A program made the translations under genes and the position numbers. A stretch of 64,000 nucleotides of DNA from Tetrahymena thermophila SB210 (Eukaryota > Ciliophora > Oligohymenophorea > Hymenostomatida > Tetrahymenidae): positions 1,054,001 to 1,118,000 of the forward strand of contig NW_002476567.1 in assembly GCF_000189635.1 (NCBI RefSeq). Direction: 5' to 3'. Shown here piece after piece: positions 12,301 through 25,467 of this stretch (within the stretch, counting starts at the first letter, position 1; every line of letters begins with the position of its first letter). A model generated the notes under the pieces. The model was not told the origin of the DNA. It made no database searches and saw only the letters and a list, made by a program, of their open reading frames with translations.

Positions 12301-13568
12301 TTGCATGAAATTGTGCTAAAGAAAATTATGTAAAGCATTGATGAAGAAGTTGGTTAAAGGAAAGAGAGTCTTTAAAAATTAGATACAAATATTTAAAATA
12401 CTAAAAACATGCTTTTACATACTTTAGAGTAGAAGGTAGAGAGCAATAAAGCTCTTACAAGAGCTCTAATACAATCTGAGTAGGTAGAGAGATAAAAATA
12501 ACATGAAGATTCAATGAAAATTTTGAAACTATCACTTGAAACTAGTGAAAATAACTTAAAAAAATATATTGAATCTGAGTTATAAAAATTACAATATGAG
12601 ACTAGTAACTCGCTAAAACAAATGGATACAAAAACTCTAAAAATATAAACTGACTTACTGAAGTAGATGGAGGTATTAAGGAATTACATTGATGATACAT
12701 CTATAGACTTATAAAATCAAGTATATCTTTAGAAATAGTTTAATTAGTTATCTATACATCAAATTGACGATGCCCTTCAGCAAGCTGAATACCAGTTCGT
12801 GTAATGCTTCCAAAAAATAGAATTAGCAAACCTAGAATAGGTTAAGGTATCTTTAGTTTAATAAAATTAATTATGTTTTTTAGTTAATATTGTTTAATTT
12901 AAATAATTTGTTTAGCTTCACTAAGAAATTTTAAGTAACTCTAAAGATTTAGATATGTTTATAGAGCAAACAGAGCAAAATTTTAGATAATTTGAGGACA
13001 TTATTAAATTGCATGAATAAAAAGATACTGAAATTAGCGAAAATATTGTACAGTTATTAAATTTATTTTTAAATATTTATTTATTTTACTTTAATAAAAG
13101 AATTAAGTCAAAGCTTAATATTAATAAAAAATTGATTCAATTTTATAGGAAAACATACATAATTCTTAGTTGCTTAAAGATTAAGGCTTAAAATTACATA
13201 ATTTAGAGACAAGTCATGCTAAAGAATCTGAGCAGTAATAAAAAATGTAGCTGTAAATAAGTAGTGTGGAGTAAAAAAATACTGAAAACTATCATTAAAT
13301 ATAAAAACATTAGCAAGAATTAAATGAAATATAAATTTAATTAAAGCATGATTAAAAACAAAATAATTAGCCTTAAAATAGAAGTAATTCTTAAGTTGAT
13401 AACAAAGACAACAAACATAATGGAGAAGGAGATAATAGCTAAAAAAATAACAATCACCAATAAGATTAAAATGATGATAATCATAAATAGCAATAAAAAT
13501 AAGAACATTAGCAACAATAAAATTAACATTAAGAAAGCAGTCAAAATTAAAATAATAATCATAAGTGA
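9385..13568 (+). CDS. Large coiled-coil protein, 13 exons
   Basis: Exons: 9385-9564, 9625-9695, 9759-9854, 9910-10222, about 10275-10697, 10747-10835, 10887-10954, 11007-11353, 11410-11825, 11886-12042, 12145-12846, 12916-13047, 13149-13568. They sum to 3414 nt, 1137 aa, with no TGA. Residues 1-100 are Ser/Asn-rich and basic. Nearly all the rest is heptad-like, rich in K/E/Q/L (for example QLKDLIARQEISIKQF). The last 80 residues are almost pure Q/N/H/D. No enzymatic motif was seen. Such proteins in ciliates are often basal-body, cortical or axonemal structural components, which is inference. The acceptor at 10275 could instead be nine bases downstream, without changing frame. Confidence 0.82.
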
Positions 13569-13989
13569 ATAATATTTTTTATTAATTTAAGAAGGTTTGA
13601 ATTTCTGATAAAGATAAAAAGTAAATCTAAAAAGGGTGAATACTACTCAAAGTAATGCAGATATAAATATTAATTAAAACTTACTAATAATGTAATTTGT
13701 ATGTAAATAGTTGAAAGTAAAAGTATTTTGGTAAAAGTAAACCTTATTTTACAGTAGTTTTTTATTTATAAAGTATTTATTTTTTTATTTATTGTCTTAT
13801 TTTCAGTGGGTGTGTGTTTTTTTTTAATTTTATAGATATTATTTCTCAATTCAGCTATCTGTTTAGAAAATTGAAAGCTATTCATTTGAAATAAGTTGAA
13901 AAAATTCTACTTTCAATTAAAATGTTTTTAAATAGTTTAATAAAATTTTATATATTTATTAAAGATCTCATAATGAGTTGAGTGGTAGC
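13569..13989. other. Convergent intergenic spacer
   Basis: Lies between the stop codons of the plus-strand coiled-coil gene and the minus-strand LRR gene. It should hold both 3' ends. T-rich on the plus strand; no specific terminator recognised. Confidence 0.5.
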
Positions 13990-15447
13990 TCAAACTATAC
14001 ATAAGCTAACTAATCTTTTCATTTTTTTGAGAGTCTTTATAAGCTAGTCAATTATTTCATCATCGTAGTTTTATGATCTAAATTTTAAAAGTTGACAAAA
14101 ATAATTAATAATTATTATTTTGAAATTAAATAAATTTATTGTACAATATGTTGATTTTAAGTGTCATAATTTAAGTACAATATTTGAGTCCTTGAGCCAG
14201 TTTAAAGAGAGTGTTTTCTTCAAAATTATTGCGACTATTTTTAAGTCATTATTAATTTTAATTTTAAAATAAATTAATTTTTTAAGTTTACTTAATTTCT
14301 ATGTGCAAGTTTCTTAAATATTTACAATTTTTTATATCTTTCACCAAATTAATCATTCCAGTCTCATCAATCTCGTTTTATCTTATTTTTTAATGAGTTA
14401 ATTTTAAAAGATGGAATAAATAAATAAAAATTATTACCTAATGTCTATACGGAGATCTTTAATGCTTGTATTTTTTAAACTTTTTACCATGCAATCCAAA
14501 CCCTCCTAACCAATTCGATTAGAACTAAAAAATATTATAAGATTTTTAGCTTAAATTTTATACAAATGAAATAAAAAAAAGATTTATTTACAAAAGATGT
14601 ATTTTCAATTCACTAATTGATTAAAATTTGCAAAAAGCCTTAGCTAAGTATTAAGCGCCAACGTCTGTAATTTTATTTTGACTAAAATAATAACAAAAAA
14701 AAGATAAATAAATTAATTGATTAATTTAGTTAGTGATCTTCTTAATAATTTTTTACCTTAAATGAAGACTTAATTTACTTAAGTTATCAAATGTCCCTAG
14801 TCTCTCGTAAAATTAGATGATTCCTTCATCTCTTATATTGTTTCCACTATAAATTCATTAGAGTAAATTTTAATAAATGTTTTTCTTCATTATTAATATT
14901 AAATACTTTAAATTTAGTGTAAGTTATCTAAGGTTTTTACAATTTTAAATTCCTTTTATGAGAGCTTTCAATCCATCAGCACAAATAGCATTGTAGCTTT
15001 ATTATTTATTTGGATATATAAATATTAATTATTAAGCTAAAATTAGAATACCAAAGATTTATAACAAGAACTTCTAAATTGAAACATCTTTAAAGGCCAT
15101 TGGCTATTTCGCAAGCACCCTGTGGGCCAATTTTGTTGTGGCTGTAAACAAAAAATATAATTAAATTTTATAGAAAAATAATTAGTTAACTTATTTACTG
15201 CAAGTCCATTTTTAAGTATTAAATGTCACAAAAATTATGAAGACTTTAACCAATTTTTTAAGCATCTTTATCTTCAAGTTATTAATGTCTGATTATAACA
15301 AATTTGTTAAAATAAAATTTAAATAATTATTGAATTAAGAAGAAAATAAACAATTTTATTTACACAATCTCAATCTTCAAAAATTCGTCATGCTATTGTT
15401 AAGCGAGCAATTGAGAATTTTAGAGGCTTTCAGTGTTATCGATTACT
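13990..15447 (-). CDS. Leucine-rich-repeat protein; each exon encodes one repeat
   Basis: Ten exons in transcript order: 15447-15364, 15288-15199, 15141-15052, 14996-14907, 14846-14757, 14681-14592, 14524-14438, 14381-14292, 14234-14145, 14077-13990 (stop). Internal exons are 84-90 nt and every intron is phase 2, so each exon carries one repeat of 28-30 residues of ribonuclease-inhibitor-like LRR type (NKIGPQGACEIANGLQRC, NAICADGLKALIKGIQNC, NKITDVGAQYLAKAFC, NEIDETGMINLVKDIKNC). The repeats strongly support each splice choice. The product is about 290 aa as modelled. I could not place the start codon or any exon upstream of 15447, so the 5' end is incomplete. LRRs of this type are protein-binding; no partner is evident. 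Confidence 0.8.
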
Positions 15448-15871
15448 CTAAATATAATTTATTGGTTGAAAATTTTTCAATTTACAATAAATTTTAATAA
15501 ATTACGTCATCTATTTAATAAAAACATTTAATTATTAATTATAAATACCAATTTTATATTCAGTTTTTTTTAAAAAGCAATAAAATAAGTTTTAAATGTT
15601 GAGTTATTTACAAATTTAGTGATTTGCTTTAGATTAAAAATCAAAGAAAAATGATAAAAAATAAATCTGTAAAAATCTCTTTTTTATCTTAAAATCTCAA
15701 ATTATCAATTTATTAATTTTCACAATATTTGATTTAAATGTTCATTAGTCTCAAATTGTATGTGTCTGCCAAATAAATAATATTAATACAAAATTTACCA
15801 CAAAAACTTAAGTGAAAATTTGTTTTGAATATTTCATTGTTTTTAAAAATAATCTGATCAAAGTATTTAAA
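15448..15871. other. Region upstream of the LRR gene; missing first exon(s) may lie here
   Basis: The LRR model lacks an ATG. On the minus strand, 15640-15765 contains NLRLMNIQIKYCENQQI, which could be part of an N-terminal exon, but no clean splice into 15447 was found. Confidence 0.3.
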
Positions 15872-16162
15872 ATGTACTACTCTGCTTTGCATCAAACTCA
15901 GCAAGATAATAAATAATAAAATCCTCCTGAAGCATAAAAATCAATAAGATAAATTTATTTTGTATTTAGAAATATATGTTATTTGCCAAGTTTTAATTTT
16001 CTTTTTGGAGTTCAATATTTAAATCCTTTGAATTTTTTGGGATAAGAAATAGTATTGTCTATTGGATATGCTTTATTAATGTAATAATTACCTTGTATAT
16101 ATGGTATTTTTAATTATAAAGATTGGTGTCTGGTAAAATAAGTCAGTTTTTCGAGTTGTTGA
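15872..16162 (+). CDS. Possible small hydrophobic protein, 96 aa
   Basis: ATG at 15872 to TGA at 16160-16162. The first 30 residues are hydrophilic (HQTQQDNKQQNPPEAQKS) and the remainder is hydrophobic and aromatic (FNFLFGVQYLNPLNFLG, IVLSIGYALL). The start region is less A/T-rich than its surroundings. It belongs to no family I recognise, and a chance frame is possible. Confidence 0.28.
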
Positions 16163-18951
16163 AAATTTATGTTAGTCAAAATGGTTAGCTTCAATTGAGC
16201 TTAGTTTTGTTATTTTTTCTGATTTTTTTTTGTTTTTTTAATTTTTAAAAATTAATTTGATTATATAACATTAGACAAGTAAATTTATTAAATAGATCAC
16301 TTTGATTATAAATTTTGATTAATTTGATGTATTTTCGAATAAGTGTTTTCTCATAAATATAATATAATATTCCATTATATTTATTTACAAAATTTATTTC
16401 AATCAACATATTTCTTTATCATTTACCTAAATTAGATTATTTTTAAATTAAATATGTTATATTTTTAAGTAATTCTTAAAGTTAAAATGTCTAAAAAAGA
16501 TAAAATTCTAAAAATAGATATTTTAAAGTTTGTTTTTCCAAAATTTATTTTTCTATCAAAAGAAAATTCAAATCTTAATTATTTTAAAATATTTAATAGA
16601 AACTCCATTAAAAATTAAGCTTTTGAAGGGTTTTTGTTCAGTATTTATTTGATAATTTATTTAATGTAACCTTCTAAACTACTGTCTTTAATGGAGTTTT
16701 AGTAAAACATTTAGTCTAAAGTCAAAAAATTTACTAAAATATATTTTAGTTGCGTTATCTGTTGAAGATGCTAATATATAAAATTTCTAATTATTAAAAG
16801 AATGGTATTAAATTAATTAAAAACCAAACTATTTTTATCCTTAGAAAAAAAACTAATTAAAATATGATAAAATAGGAAACTATTTTGTCGAAATTTTGTA
16901 ATAAATTGTTATTTTCATTATTATTTAAATAGATTTTCATATGAACTGTACTTTCATAATAAATTTGATATTTTAAATGAAAATCATAGTTATTACATTC
17001 AAATTCTTTTTCAAATATATTGGTAGAATGAATGATTTCTGATTTCTGATTAAAAGTGTTAAGCTGAAATAATATAATATTTTGCTTGATTTGTCAAAAG
17101 ATGACTTATTTATATTTATTAAATTATATGGATTTAAATAAAATAATTTGAAAAACTTAAATATCCTGTAGATTAATTGTTAAAAATTTATAAAATATAT
17201 GTAAATATTTTAAGTTTTTCAAAATAATATTATTAAGTTTATGAGTGAAGTGAATAGTCAAATATTGATATATTTTTTATTTTTAAAGCAAAATACTTGA
17301 AATTTTTAATTAGAATGAGCGGTTTATATATTAGTAATACATTACTTTGTTTCAAAACAGATTTGAGTAAATTTAAGGCTGATAAAATAATGAAGGAATT
17401 AATTTGACCACTAAATATCTAATTTTTTTATTTCGTTGAATCAATATTTTAGAAAAATATACTAATAAAGAGAATATCATATTTAAATAGTATATTACTT
17501 TATTTCAATAATAATTTAAGTAACTTTAAGGATGATCAAAATATTAAAATGCCTAAATTAATTGAATGAAAATTATGAACAGCATCATGAATTTTTATTT
17601 TTTAATTTATAATTTTCATTTGAATGAGTGTTTATAAACAAATATTAAGAATTAACTTATTATAATAAAATTTTAATTTCTTAAAATTATAAGCAAAAAA
17701 TTTTGCAAAATAAATTATGATATATTAAATTCTTTTTTGATGACTTGATGAATAGATTAAAATAATCTATAAGTTGATATAATTAAATTATCAACAAAAT
17801 TAAAATTTATTCTGAGAGAGAGAGATATTAAAATATTATAAATATTTAACAAATTTTTTAAATTAGATCTTAAAATAGTTTTAAATTATAATAATTATTT
17901 TAATATTTAATAGAGAATTATTCAAATAGTAACTGGAGTTTAATAATAAGATTAATGTAAATAGGTTAATTTATTTTCTTTTAAGCTATCCATATATTTC
18001 CTCTTGTTCTTTAATAATCTACTACTATCAATTGCACCTAACTCACGCTACAGTTTTCATATGAGATTTATAATTCAATCTTCCCTAACTTCAATCTGAT
18101 AGCTAAAGATATAATAATTTTTTTTACAGTTTAACAATTATTTATTTATAAGTTGTCAATTTAATGAATAAGGAATGAAAAAATTAAAAATGACAACTAA
18201 AATTGCTTATCTTGATGATGTACTTTAATTCAAAGAATTCATTTTATCTAGAAATCAATCAAGAGTATCATTCACTGAAATAAACCTATAGTATATATGT
18301 GATTAAAAATGAACGATAGCTTGTTTAAATAATTTTATTAGAAGTTTAAATAATTAGGTAGATTATATCACTTTGTAAATAAAATGAAATAATGATAATG
18401 AAAATTTAAAATCCATACTCAGGAATTAATTTTTTTGTTTTAATAATATATTTTACTTTTAATAATTGTTTCTATATTTTAAAGTTTTCATACTATAAAA
18501 CTCACAAATAAAAATAAAAAAAGCTTAATACATTGACAATAAGCTTATTTAGTCATTTTTAATGATATAATCAGATATTTTCTTTTATGTGATGGATTAA
18601 GAATAAAAGCTTAGTTTAAATATTTTACACTAAATTTAATCAAAAGTATTTAATTTCATATCAAATCAAATATATTTACATTGAGTTTTTATATTTAAAC
18701 AATTGTCACTTTTTAGTTATTTTAATATAGCGAAAAACAATAACTTAAGTAAAAGGTTACAAATTTTACTTTAAAAGTTAAGAAAAAAATTTTGGATTTG
18801 CAATTAAATTTGCCTCTAAATTTATAGATTTTTAATAAGCATAGATAGATGAAGATATTTTGTGTTTAAATATCAAAAATAAAAAATACTTTGCATGTCT
18901 TATTATCTCAGTATTTTTTTGAAATAAAGAAATATCCTGGTTTAAAATAAT
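16163..18951. other. Long A/T-rich intergenic region with one ambiguous coding-like patch
   Basis: About 2.8 kb, mostly A/T homopolymers. At about 17980-18320 base composition rises and plus-strand frames read protein-like (FSYEIYNSIFPNFNLIAKD; then ATG 18187, TKIAYLDDVLQFKEFILS). The minus strand over 17985-18100 is also open (KIELQISYENCSV). I cannot decide the strand or exon structure, so no gene is called. Confidence 0.4.
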
Positions 18952-19209
18952 ACTTTAAAAGAGTTAAAATGCTTTTATAACTAAATTAATAGATTATAAA
19001 ATCTTTATTTGCTAGAAATGAAGTTAATTAAATTCATAAAAAGAAAGAATTAAAAAAGTTCAAAAAAAAAAATAAATTTATTGTTTATATTATTTTAATA
19101 AATAATTTAGCTTGAACTATCTTATAAAAATTCTCAACAAATTGAGTTAAATAAATTAAATAATCTAAAATATTTGCTGTGTCATAATAGTTTACATTAA
19201 ATATTTTGA
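18952..19209 (+). pseudogene. LRR-like fragment
   Basis: An 85-codon frame ending at TGA 19207 contains two leucine-spaced units (TLKELKCFYNQINRLQNLYL and LELSYKNSQQIELNKLNNL), as in short-type LRRs. The stretch between them is lysine-rich filler. No start codon or flanking exon was found, so it looks like a remnant. Confidence 0.3.
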
Positions 19210-19523
19210 ACAAGATATTATTAATTTTTGAACATCAGATAATAAATTAAAATAAATTGTATCTATTTCAATTTTAGAGGTATTTATGAAAATCTAAGAA
19301 ACTTTTAGTTCAATTTTTTATTCTTTTATTATTTTTAAAGAGATTAAGATTCATTTGATAAGATGTTTAAATACTTAAAGATGATTATAATCCTACTATT
19401 CAACTAGTGTGATTCTATTCTTACTTCTTATTCGTTTTTGATTTTAAATAGAAAAGTGTATCTTTCTATTAGAAGTAAAAATTAAAAAAAAAAAAATTAA
19501 TCCTAAAATTTGTTCAAAGAAAA

Positions 19524-21647
19524 ATGAAGAAAAACCAAGTTTTTATCCATAGCCCCAACGGTCCAGTTGTTCCCACAATCACTCACCACGCTACTGCTTT
19601 GACAACTAGAGTACCTGCTGCAGTTATTGTCCTCTCTGAAGAAGACTTAACTTCAGGAACTACCTTGGTTGCTGACTATCTTACCAATACCCATTTCGTT
19701 GATGATGTTAAGAAGTCTGTTCAAACTGTTTATGGTAGAACAACTGATTTATTTGAAGTTGCATACGTTTAATTCGTTAAGAACACTAAGTGTTGCAAGG
19801 AATCATTCAAGTCTGGTCAATCTTTGTCTAAGGTCTTGATTGAAAAGAAGTTCAAGGATTTAACTTTGGTCTTCAGCGACAATTTCCCTGCTACCTTCTT
19901 TGCTGAATACTTATATGGTAAATATAATTTTAAATATTTTAACTAATGAGAAATATATTTTAGTAAAATTATTTTTCTTTGGATTGATTCACCTGTATTA
20001 AATTAGCTAAATGCTTTATATTTAGATTTCTAAATACTTAAGCTTATATTGAAATTCATTTTTTAACTTTTATTTAAAAGGTCTTACTTTATACAACTGG
20101 AAGAATGAATTGAAGAGTCACGCTGTTGGCGAATAACCTACTGGTTTATTCAAGCCTTTCACTGCTTTGACTGTTGTTGCTACCCACTTCAATCCTAACT
20201 GTGAACACCACAAGTACTTGCAAACTATTGTTGGTCCTCACATTGAAGCTAGAGAACTTACCTACACCAGAGCTGATGTTGGTAAATTAATAAATTTCAA
20301 ATAGAAAGAAAATCATATAATGAAATAGTTTTAAAAATGCAACATAATCAATAAAATAATACATTATTTTTCTATTAACTAACATATTTAGTTCCCCATA
20401 CATATATATTAAAGTATTTTTTTTTAAATTCTATAGCTACCCCTGAATATATGGCTAACTACTGCAGAAAGTTTGCTGAAAAGCACACTGATAAGGTTAC
20501 TATCGAAGTTATTAGCGGTGATGACCTTGCTAAGAAGGGTCTTAACCTTATCCACGCTGTCGGTAAGGGTTCTGCTAACACTCCTCAAATGGTCACTCTT
20601 TACTACAAGGGTAACCCTGAAGGTAAGGATGACGTTTACGGTTTAGTTGGTAAGGGTGTCTGCTTTGATTCTGGTGGTCTCTCCCTTAAGCAATAACTTA
20701 TGGATAAGATGTATACTGATAAGGGTGGTGCTTGCACTATCTTCGGTATCTTCAAGGCTGTTGTTGCTCTTGGTTTAAAGGTAGCTAATTATTTAAAGAA
20801 ACATTTTATTTATTAAAATAGAGATTTAGTTAATAAACGTTAAATAAACAAATAAAAAGATAGCATTTATTTATAGTATTAAGTATCAAGTTATAAATTA
20901 TATAATTGAGAGGAAATTCAGATGGATATGTTTTTGTTCATCAATTAGAATGAAAATGAAATAATATATTTTTAATTGATTGTCAACAAACAATTAAAAT
21001 ATTGAATTAATTAACTAATTTATTATTATTAAATAGATTAACCTTGTTTGCACAATGGGTTACGTTGAAAACTTTATTTCTGACAAATGTTACAGAAACT
21101 CAGATATCATCACCAGTTACAAGGGTCTCACTGTTGAAATCTTGAACACTGATGCTGAAGGTAGATTAGTCTTAGCTGATTGTCTTGCCTACTAACAAGA
21201 TATTTACAAGCCTCACACTATCTTCGACTTCGCTACTCTTACTGGAGCGTATATATATATTTTTTTAATTGATTTAAACTAAATTTATTTAATAATTCAA
21301 ATAGTTGCATCGTTGCATTGGGTGGTTCTGCTGCTGGTTTATTCACTGCTAATGACGAATTAGCCACTGAATTAGAAGCTAAATCTAAGAATACTCACTA
21401 AACCTTCTGGAGATTACCTTTGGATGCTTATCCTAGAGAAAACACCACCAATCCCACTGCTGATATTCAAAACTTAGGTAAGGCTCCTTGGGCTGGTGCT
21501 GGTACTGCCGCTGCTTTCCTTGAAAAGTTCGTTGAAGAAGGAGTTAAGTGGGCTCATATTGATATTGCTGGTATGACTCTCCTCAACAACGATATCCATG
21601 GTGTTCGTGCTATCGTTGAATACTACAAGGCTAAGATCCAAGCTTGA
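19524..21647 (+). CDS. Leucyl aminopeptidase (peptidase family M17)
   Basis: Five exons (19524-19917, 20081-20281, 20437-20780, 21037-21248, 21305-21647) give 497 aa. It removes N-terminal residues from peptides, with two metal ions per subunit, normally as a hexamer in the cytosol. The C-terminal catalytic domain shows [15 protein letters not shown] (K271, D276) and [14 protein letters not shown] (residues 350-363: metal-binding D352 and E354, catalytic-site R356), all in family order. The segment equivalent to the usual DM-GGA motif reads [13 protein letters not shown]. The N-terminal 190 residues are the poorly conserved domain. Codons are markedly more G/C-rich than in neighbours (AAG Lys, GCT Ala, CTT/CTC Leu), as expected for a highly expressed gene. 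Confidence 0.97.
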
Positions 21648-22373
21648 TATAAAATTAACTAATAAACTAATATTATTTGAAATTTATATTTTTATTTTAA
21701 TGTAAGCCTTTCTAATATGTTAAAAATTTATAAAATAATTTTGTGTTTTTAATAATCAAACTATAAATTTAATATTATGATTTACTAAATTGAAAGTAAT
21801 CAAGTTTTAATATAGATCGATGGTTTTCTTACTAGAAGTGAGATATTAATTAAATAAATAATTTTTTATTTTTTGCTAGAATATAAGATCACTATCTATA
21901 TTTTATAAATTACTTTAATAATCAAATCATGCTTTGTGGTAAAACAGATATGCATTTCATATTTAAGGAAGTCAGTATTATTATAAAATTAAATTAAAGA
22001 TAATAAACTATTAAAAATAAAATGGAATTATGAAGTAATAAATAAAAAGTTTCATAATTGCATTTTAAAATAGCTTTTAATTTATAAAATAAAAAATTTA
22101 AGAATACTAATTACTTCTTTCTAAATTTAACTGGTCAAACAAAATGAAAATTTATTAATTAATATGTGTTATAATAAGTTACAAATAGATCATCAAAATA
22201 TATTAACAAATTTATAAATTATTTATTAAATAATGCTGTTTAATTCTTTTTTGGTTGCTTGAATCAATGTTTTTTTTTTAAGATATTAAAGATTTTAACA
22301 ATTTATAAAGCTTAAAACAGTTCAAAGTTATTAAAAAAGAAGTTTGATCTTTTAATAGTTAGACCTTTTAAAA
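21648..22373. other. Intergenic spacer, nothing recognised
   Basis: A/T-rich spacer of about 730 bases between two plus-strand genes. Confidence 0.5.
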
Positions 22374-24504
22374 ATGCAATATTAAAGAGGAAGTCCGTAA
22401 GGATAAGTCTATGATTTAATGCATCCTCCTGGAAGAGATGTTCTATCATCTAAATTAAATGATTATCAAGGTTAGCTTTTAAATTTAAAAATGAAATAAA
22501 AATTTAGTTATTATTTCATAGCATCTAAATAATTATTTTAATTATTAATCAATTAGGATCTCATCCAAGAAATTTAAGAAATGATAGAAATGTTGGTTAG
22601 AACCAATTTATTACAGAGCAAATTACTAATGATCAAGGACATGGTAAAAATATTTAATATTCGATTAATCATAGATATATAAAGCATTTTTTGTGTTTTG
22701 CTAAAATAATTGCTATCACTTCACTGGTCTAAAAAGAATGAATAAACGAACTGCTATATCCGAAAATGCAAAAATTGAAAATAAAAATATGATAGATACC
22801 ATATTGGTTTATCGTTTTGAAAATACACAAAGCAAACAAAGATATATCAAATTGAATAATATATTATCATTCTATTTATTAATTTCATTACAATTTTATA
22901 AATTTAAATCTAAAAATTATTCATTTAGTTTAAAGACATGCAGATATGAATTTGAAGATGAGAAATCCCCTATTTCATGAGTTTCATTACAAAAAAATTA
23001 TTGAACCTTAATATACTATGCCTTAAAAAAAGTAGGAAATAGAGCAAGTTAATTCTTATATAAAGAGCCAAGATAATGTGGATTCGTTAGATATGTTCTA
23101 ATAAAACTACCTTTAGCGCCAAAAGAATTTCGATAGAGCTAAATAAGGTCATAACTTAATGAATTACCAATTAGATTAGCAAAATCGCCTTGCTTCAAAC
23201 AATCAAAATAACACTATATAGCAATAAAGTCCTTATAATAATTACGCTTAAAAGAATGACTATCCATAAGCTGAAAATGTTTATTAAAACATAAGGCAAG
23301 GAAGTCCTCCACCTCCTTAGTAACTGCAATAAAATAACTATAACCCATAGAGAGCGAGTGCTCCCAATATTCATAAGATACCATAAAATAATTAAATTAA
23401 TCAAGGTCCAATCGCTCCTCCTTCTAGATAATATTAAATGTAAATTGGAGCAGGTTAAAATGCTATTCCTCCCTCTAGATAGGTACAATCTTAGTAAAAC
23501 CTTTTGTCTTAGCAAAATCAAAGTTAAATATATAACAACTATTAGCCTGATTATTAAAATTAATAGTACTAAAATGACTATAATTTAAATAATTAGTAAC
23601 AATATGATTAGCGAACAAATAATTACTAGGAAGATTAATACTAATAATAATAATAAAAGCAAAAAGACTTTGATAATCCTGCATATCAATAGTAACTTTA
23701 ATAGTAAGAAAAGTAAATGAACCAATAATTTCAGTAAAAAGGAATACCATAAGATTATTTACCTAACTAAAATATCCCTCCACCTTAGATATATGATTAA
23801 AATGTTTAAGAGCGTCGAAGCTCCCAATAATAATTATAACAACAGTATAATGATTAAAAAAATTATTAATAGTAGTAAGGATATTAATAACCTTTAAGTG
23901 CATCTCAAATTGATAACCAATATTACTCTTCTCCTGATATACTAAAGTAAATAAATTTAAATTTTATTAAATTTTTAACTTTTTATAACTATAAAAGTGA
24001 TAAGAGAATGAAAAAAATATACAATCCTTTGATTTAGAAAGTATCTGCAGTTTATGAGCCAAGATATGGAGTAAATGCTAGTTGGGGTAATTAAGATAAT
24101 TTTGAGTACATATGAGTTTTGATAATTAAAATATTAATTTATTATTAATAGATAAATATGACAGAGAATAATTTAGAAATTGGGAAAATAAAGAATAACA
24201 CTATTATAATATTGTCAGATCTAAAAATTTTATTTTAGACTAACATGCTGACTATTCAACAGGTAAAAATAAGTTTATTTATTTTTTATGAATTAAAAAA
24301 AAATATTTAAAGGATACCTACCATTCACTAAATAATAAAATGAAATTCAAAAATTTAATTAATTATCTTACTAAATTAAAAGATTCTATTTTATTCTTTA
24401 ATATTTTGATTGAAACCAAAAAAAATAATTTTAATTATTTTTATTATCAATAAAAACTGTTATTAGGTAATCATGAATATGGCACAAAAAAAGTTTTATA
24501 CTGA
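22374..24504 (+). CDS. Q/N-rich (prion-like) protein with conserved-looking ends
   Basis: Six exons (22374-22470, 22557-22643, 22929-23946, 23998-24086, 24152-24262, 24467-24504) give 479 aa. Residues 1-100 are ordinary in composition (YDLMHPPGRDVLSSKLNDYQ; HPRNLRNDRNVGQNQF). Residues about 100-400 are dominated by Gln, Asn, Pro and Tyr, largely encoded by TAA/TAG, with Pro-rich clusters (RQGSPPPPQQLQ, GPIAPPSRQYQ). The last 80 residues are again well mixed (EPRYGVNASWGDKYDREQF, NHEYGTKKVLY), which suggests a folded or binding end. Standard-code translation would leave nothing of this gene. Function unknown; an RNA-granule or structural role is only inference. Intron 2 (285 nt) is unusually long for the window. 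Confidence 0.75.
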
Positions 24505-25467
24505 GTTTTATTTAATCAGAGACTTATAATTATTAACTTAATCTATCTGATAAAAATATTTATAATGTGTATTGAAATTTTATTTTTGTAAAAACTTACA
24601 TATAAAAATAAAAATATTAGACAAATTTAGCAAAAAAATACTTTCCTAAATTGGGTTAGAATTAATATGAGGGTAAATTAAAAATTATTTGGTATTCCAA
24701 ATATTTTTTATAAGTTGTCTATTTCTAGAACTAAATTTAAAAAATTATAATATTTAAAAAATTCTTCTACTTGATTAAAAGAAATGAAGAATGAGTATTA
24801 TTATTTTATTGCTTGTGTCTTTGTTTCCATCCAAATAGTAGAAATATGTATGTAATTTTATACAAGATTACTAGAAAAAGTCTTAGACTATTTATTTGGT
24901 TTTTTTAATGACTTTACTTTATTATTCAATTGTTTATTTCATTATTTAGTTATTAACTCAATACCAAAAAATTTCTTACCAAATTCAATTCTTGACTTAA
25001 ATTAAATTGAAATAAGAAAAAGAAAAAAAGCAAATTAAATGCTCATCTATTTATTTATATTTTGAAAAGCTATTTTTATCTCCTATTGTCAGAAGAAATT
25101 TTATAAATATTTGTGCAAAGAAAACATAGAATATAAAGTATGAATTTACAATCAAAATTGAATTTTATAATAAATATAGAATGTTTTAAAATATTTTATT
25201 TGTATTGATCCATTTGCATTTTCATTACTTATTAAATATATATTTTCCTTTTGTTCCTTTGCTCATCTATATTTAAGCTTTCTTCTCTAATAAGATTTAA
25301 ATTTGCTTTAATAATTAACTTTAACTAATTTTTATTAGGATTTTTGCTTGTTTTTAGTACTAATGTTTTTCCTTATTTTTTATACAATGCTTTTTTTTGT
25401 TTTTTGAAATGAGGATGACGGACCAACTTATTAGTTCAATCATCACTCACATGCTTAGCTAATTTGT
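24505..25467. other. Convergent intergenic region, nothing recognised
   Basis: About 960 bases between the convergent Q/N-rich gene and FBPase. It contains an open frame 24784-25065 (93 codons, hydrophobic) that is within chance expectation. Confidence 0.45.

Noticed and set aside
13341..13572. Overlapping plus and minus frames of about 74 codons
   Set aside because: Both are out-of-frame readings of the Q/N/H-rich last exon of the coiled-coil gene.
22738..22980. 80-codon frame starting at an ATG inside the Q/N-rich gene
   Set aside because: It lies almost wholly in intron 2, and its end overlaps exon 3 in a different frame. The spliced frame is better supported by composition and phase.
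24784..25065. 93-codon hydrophobic frame between the Q/N-rich gene and FBPase
   Set aside because: Length is within chance for this code and base composition; no motif.
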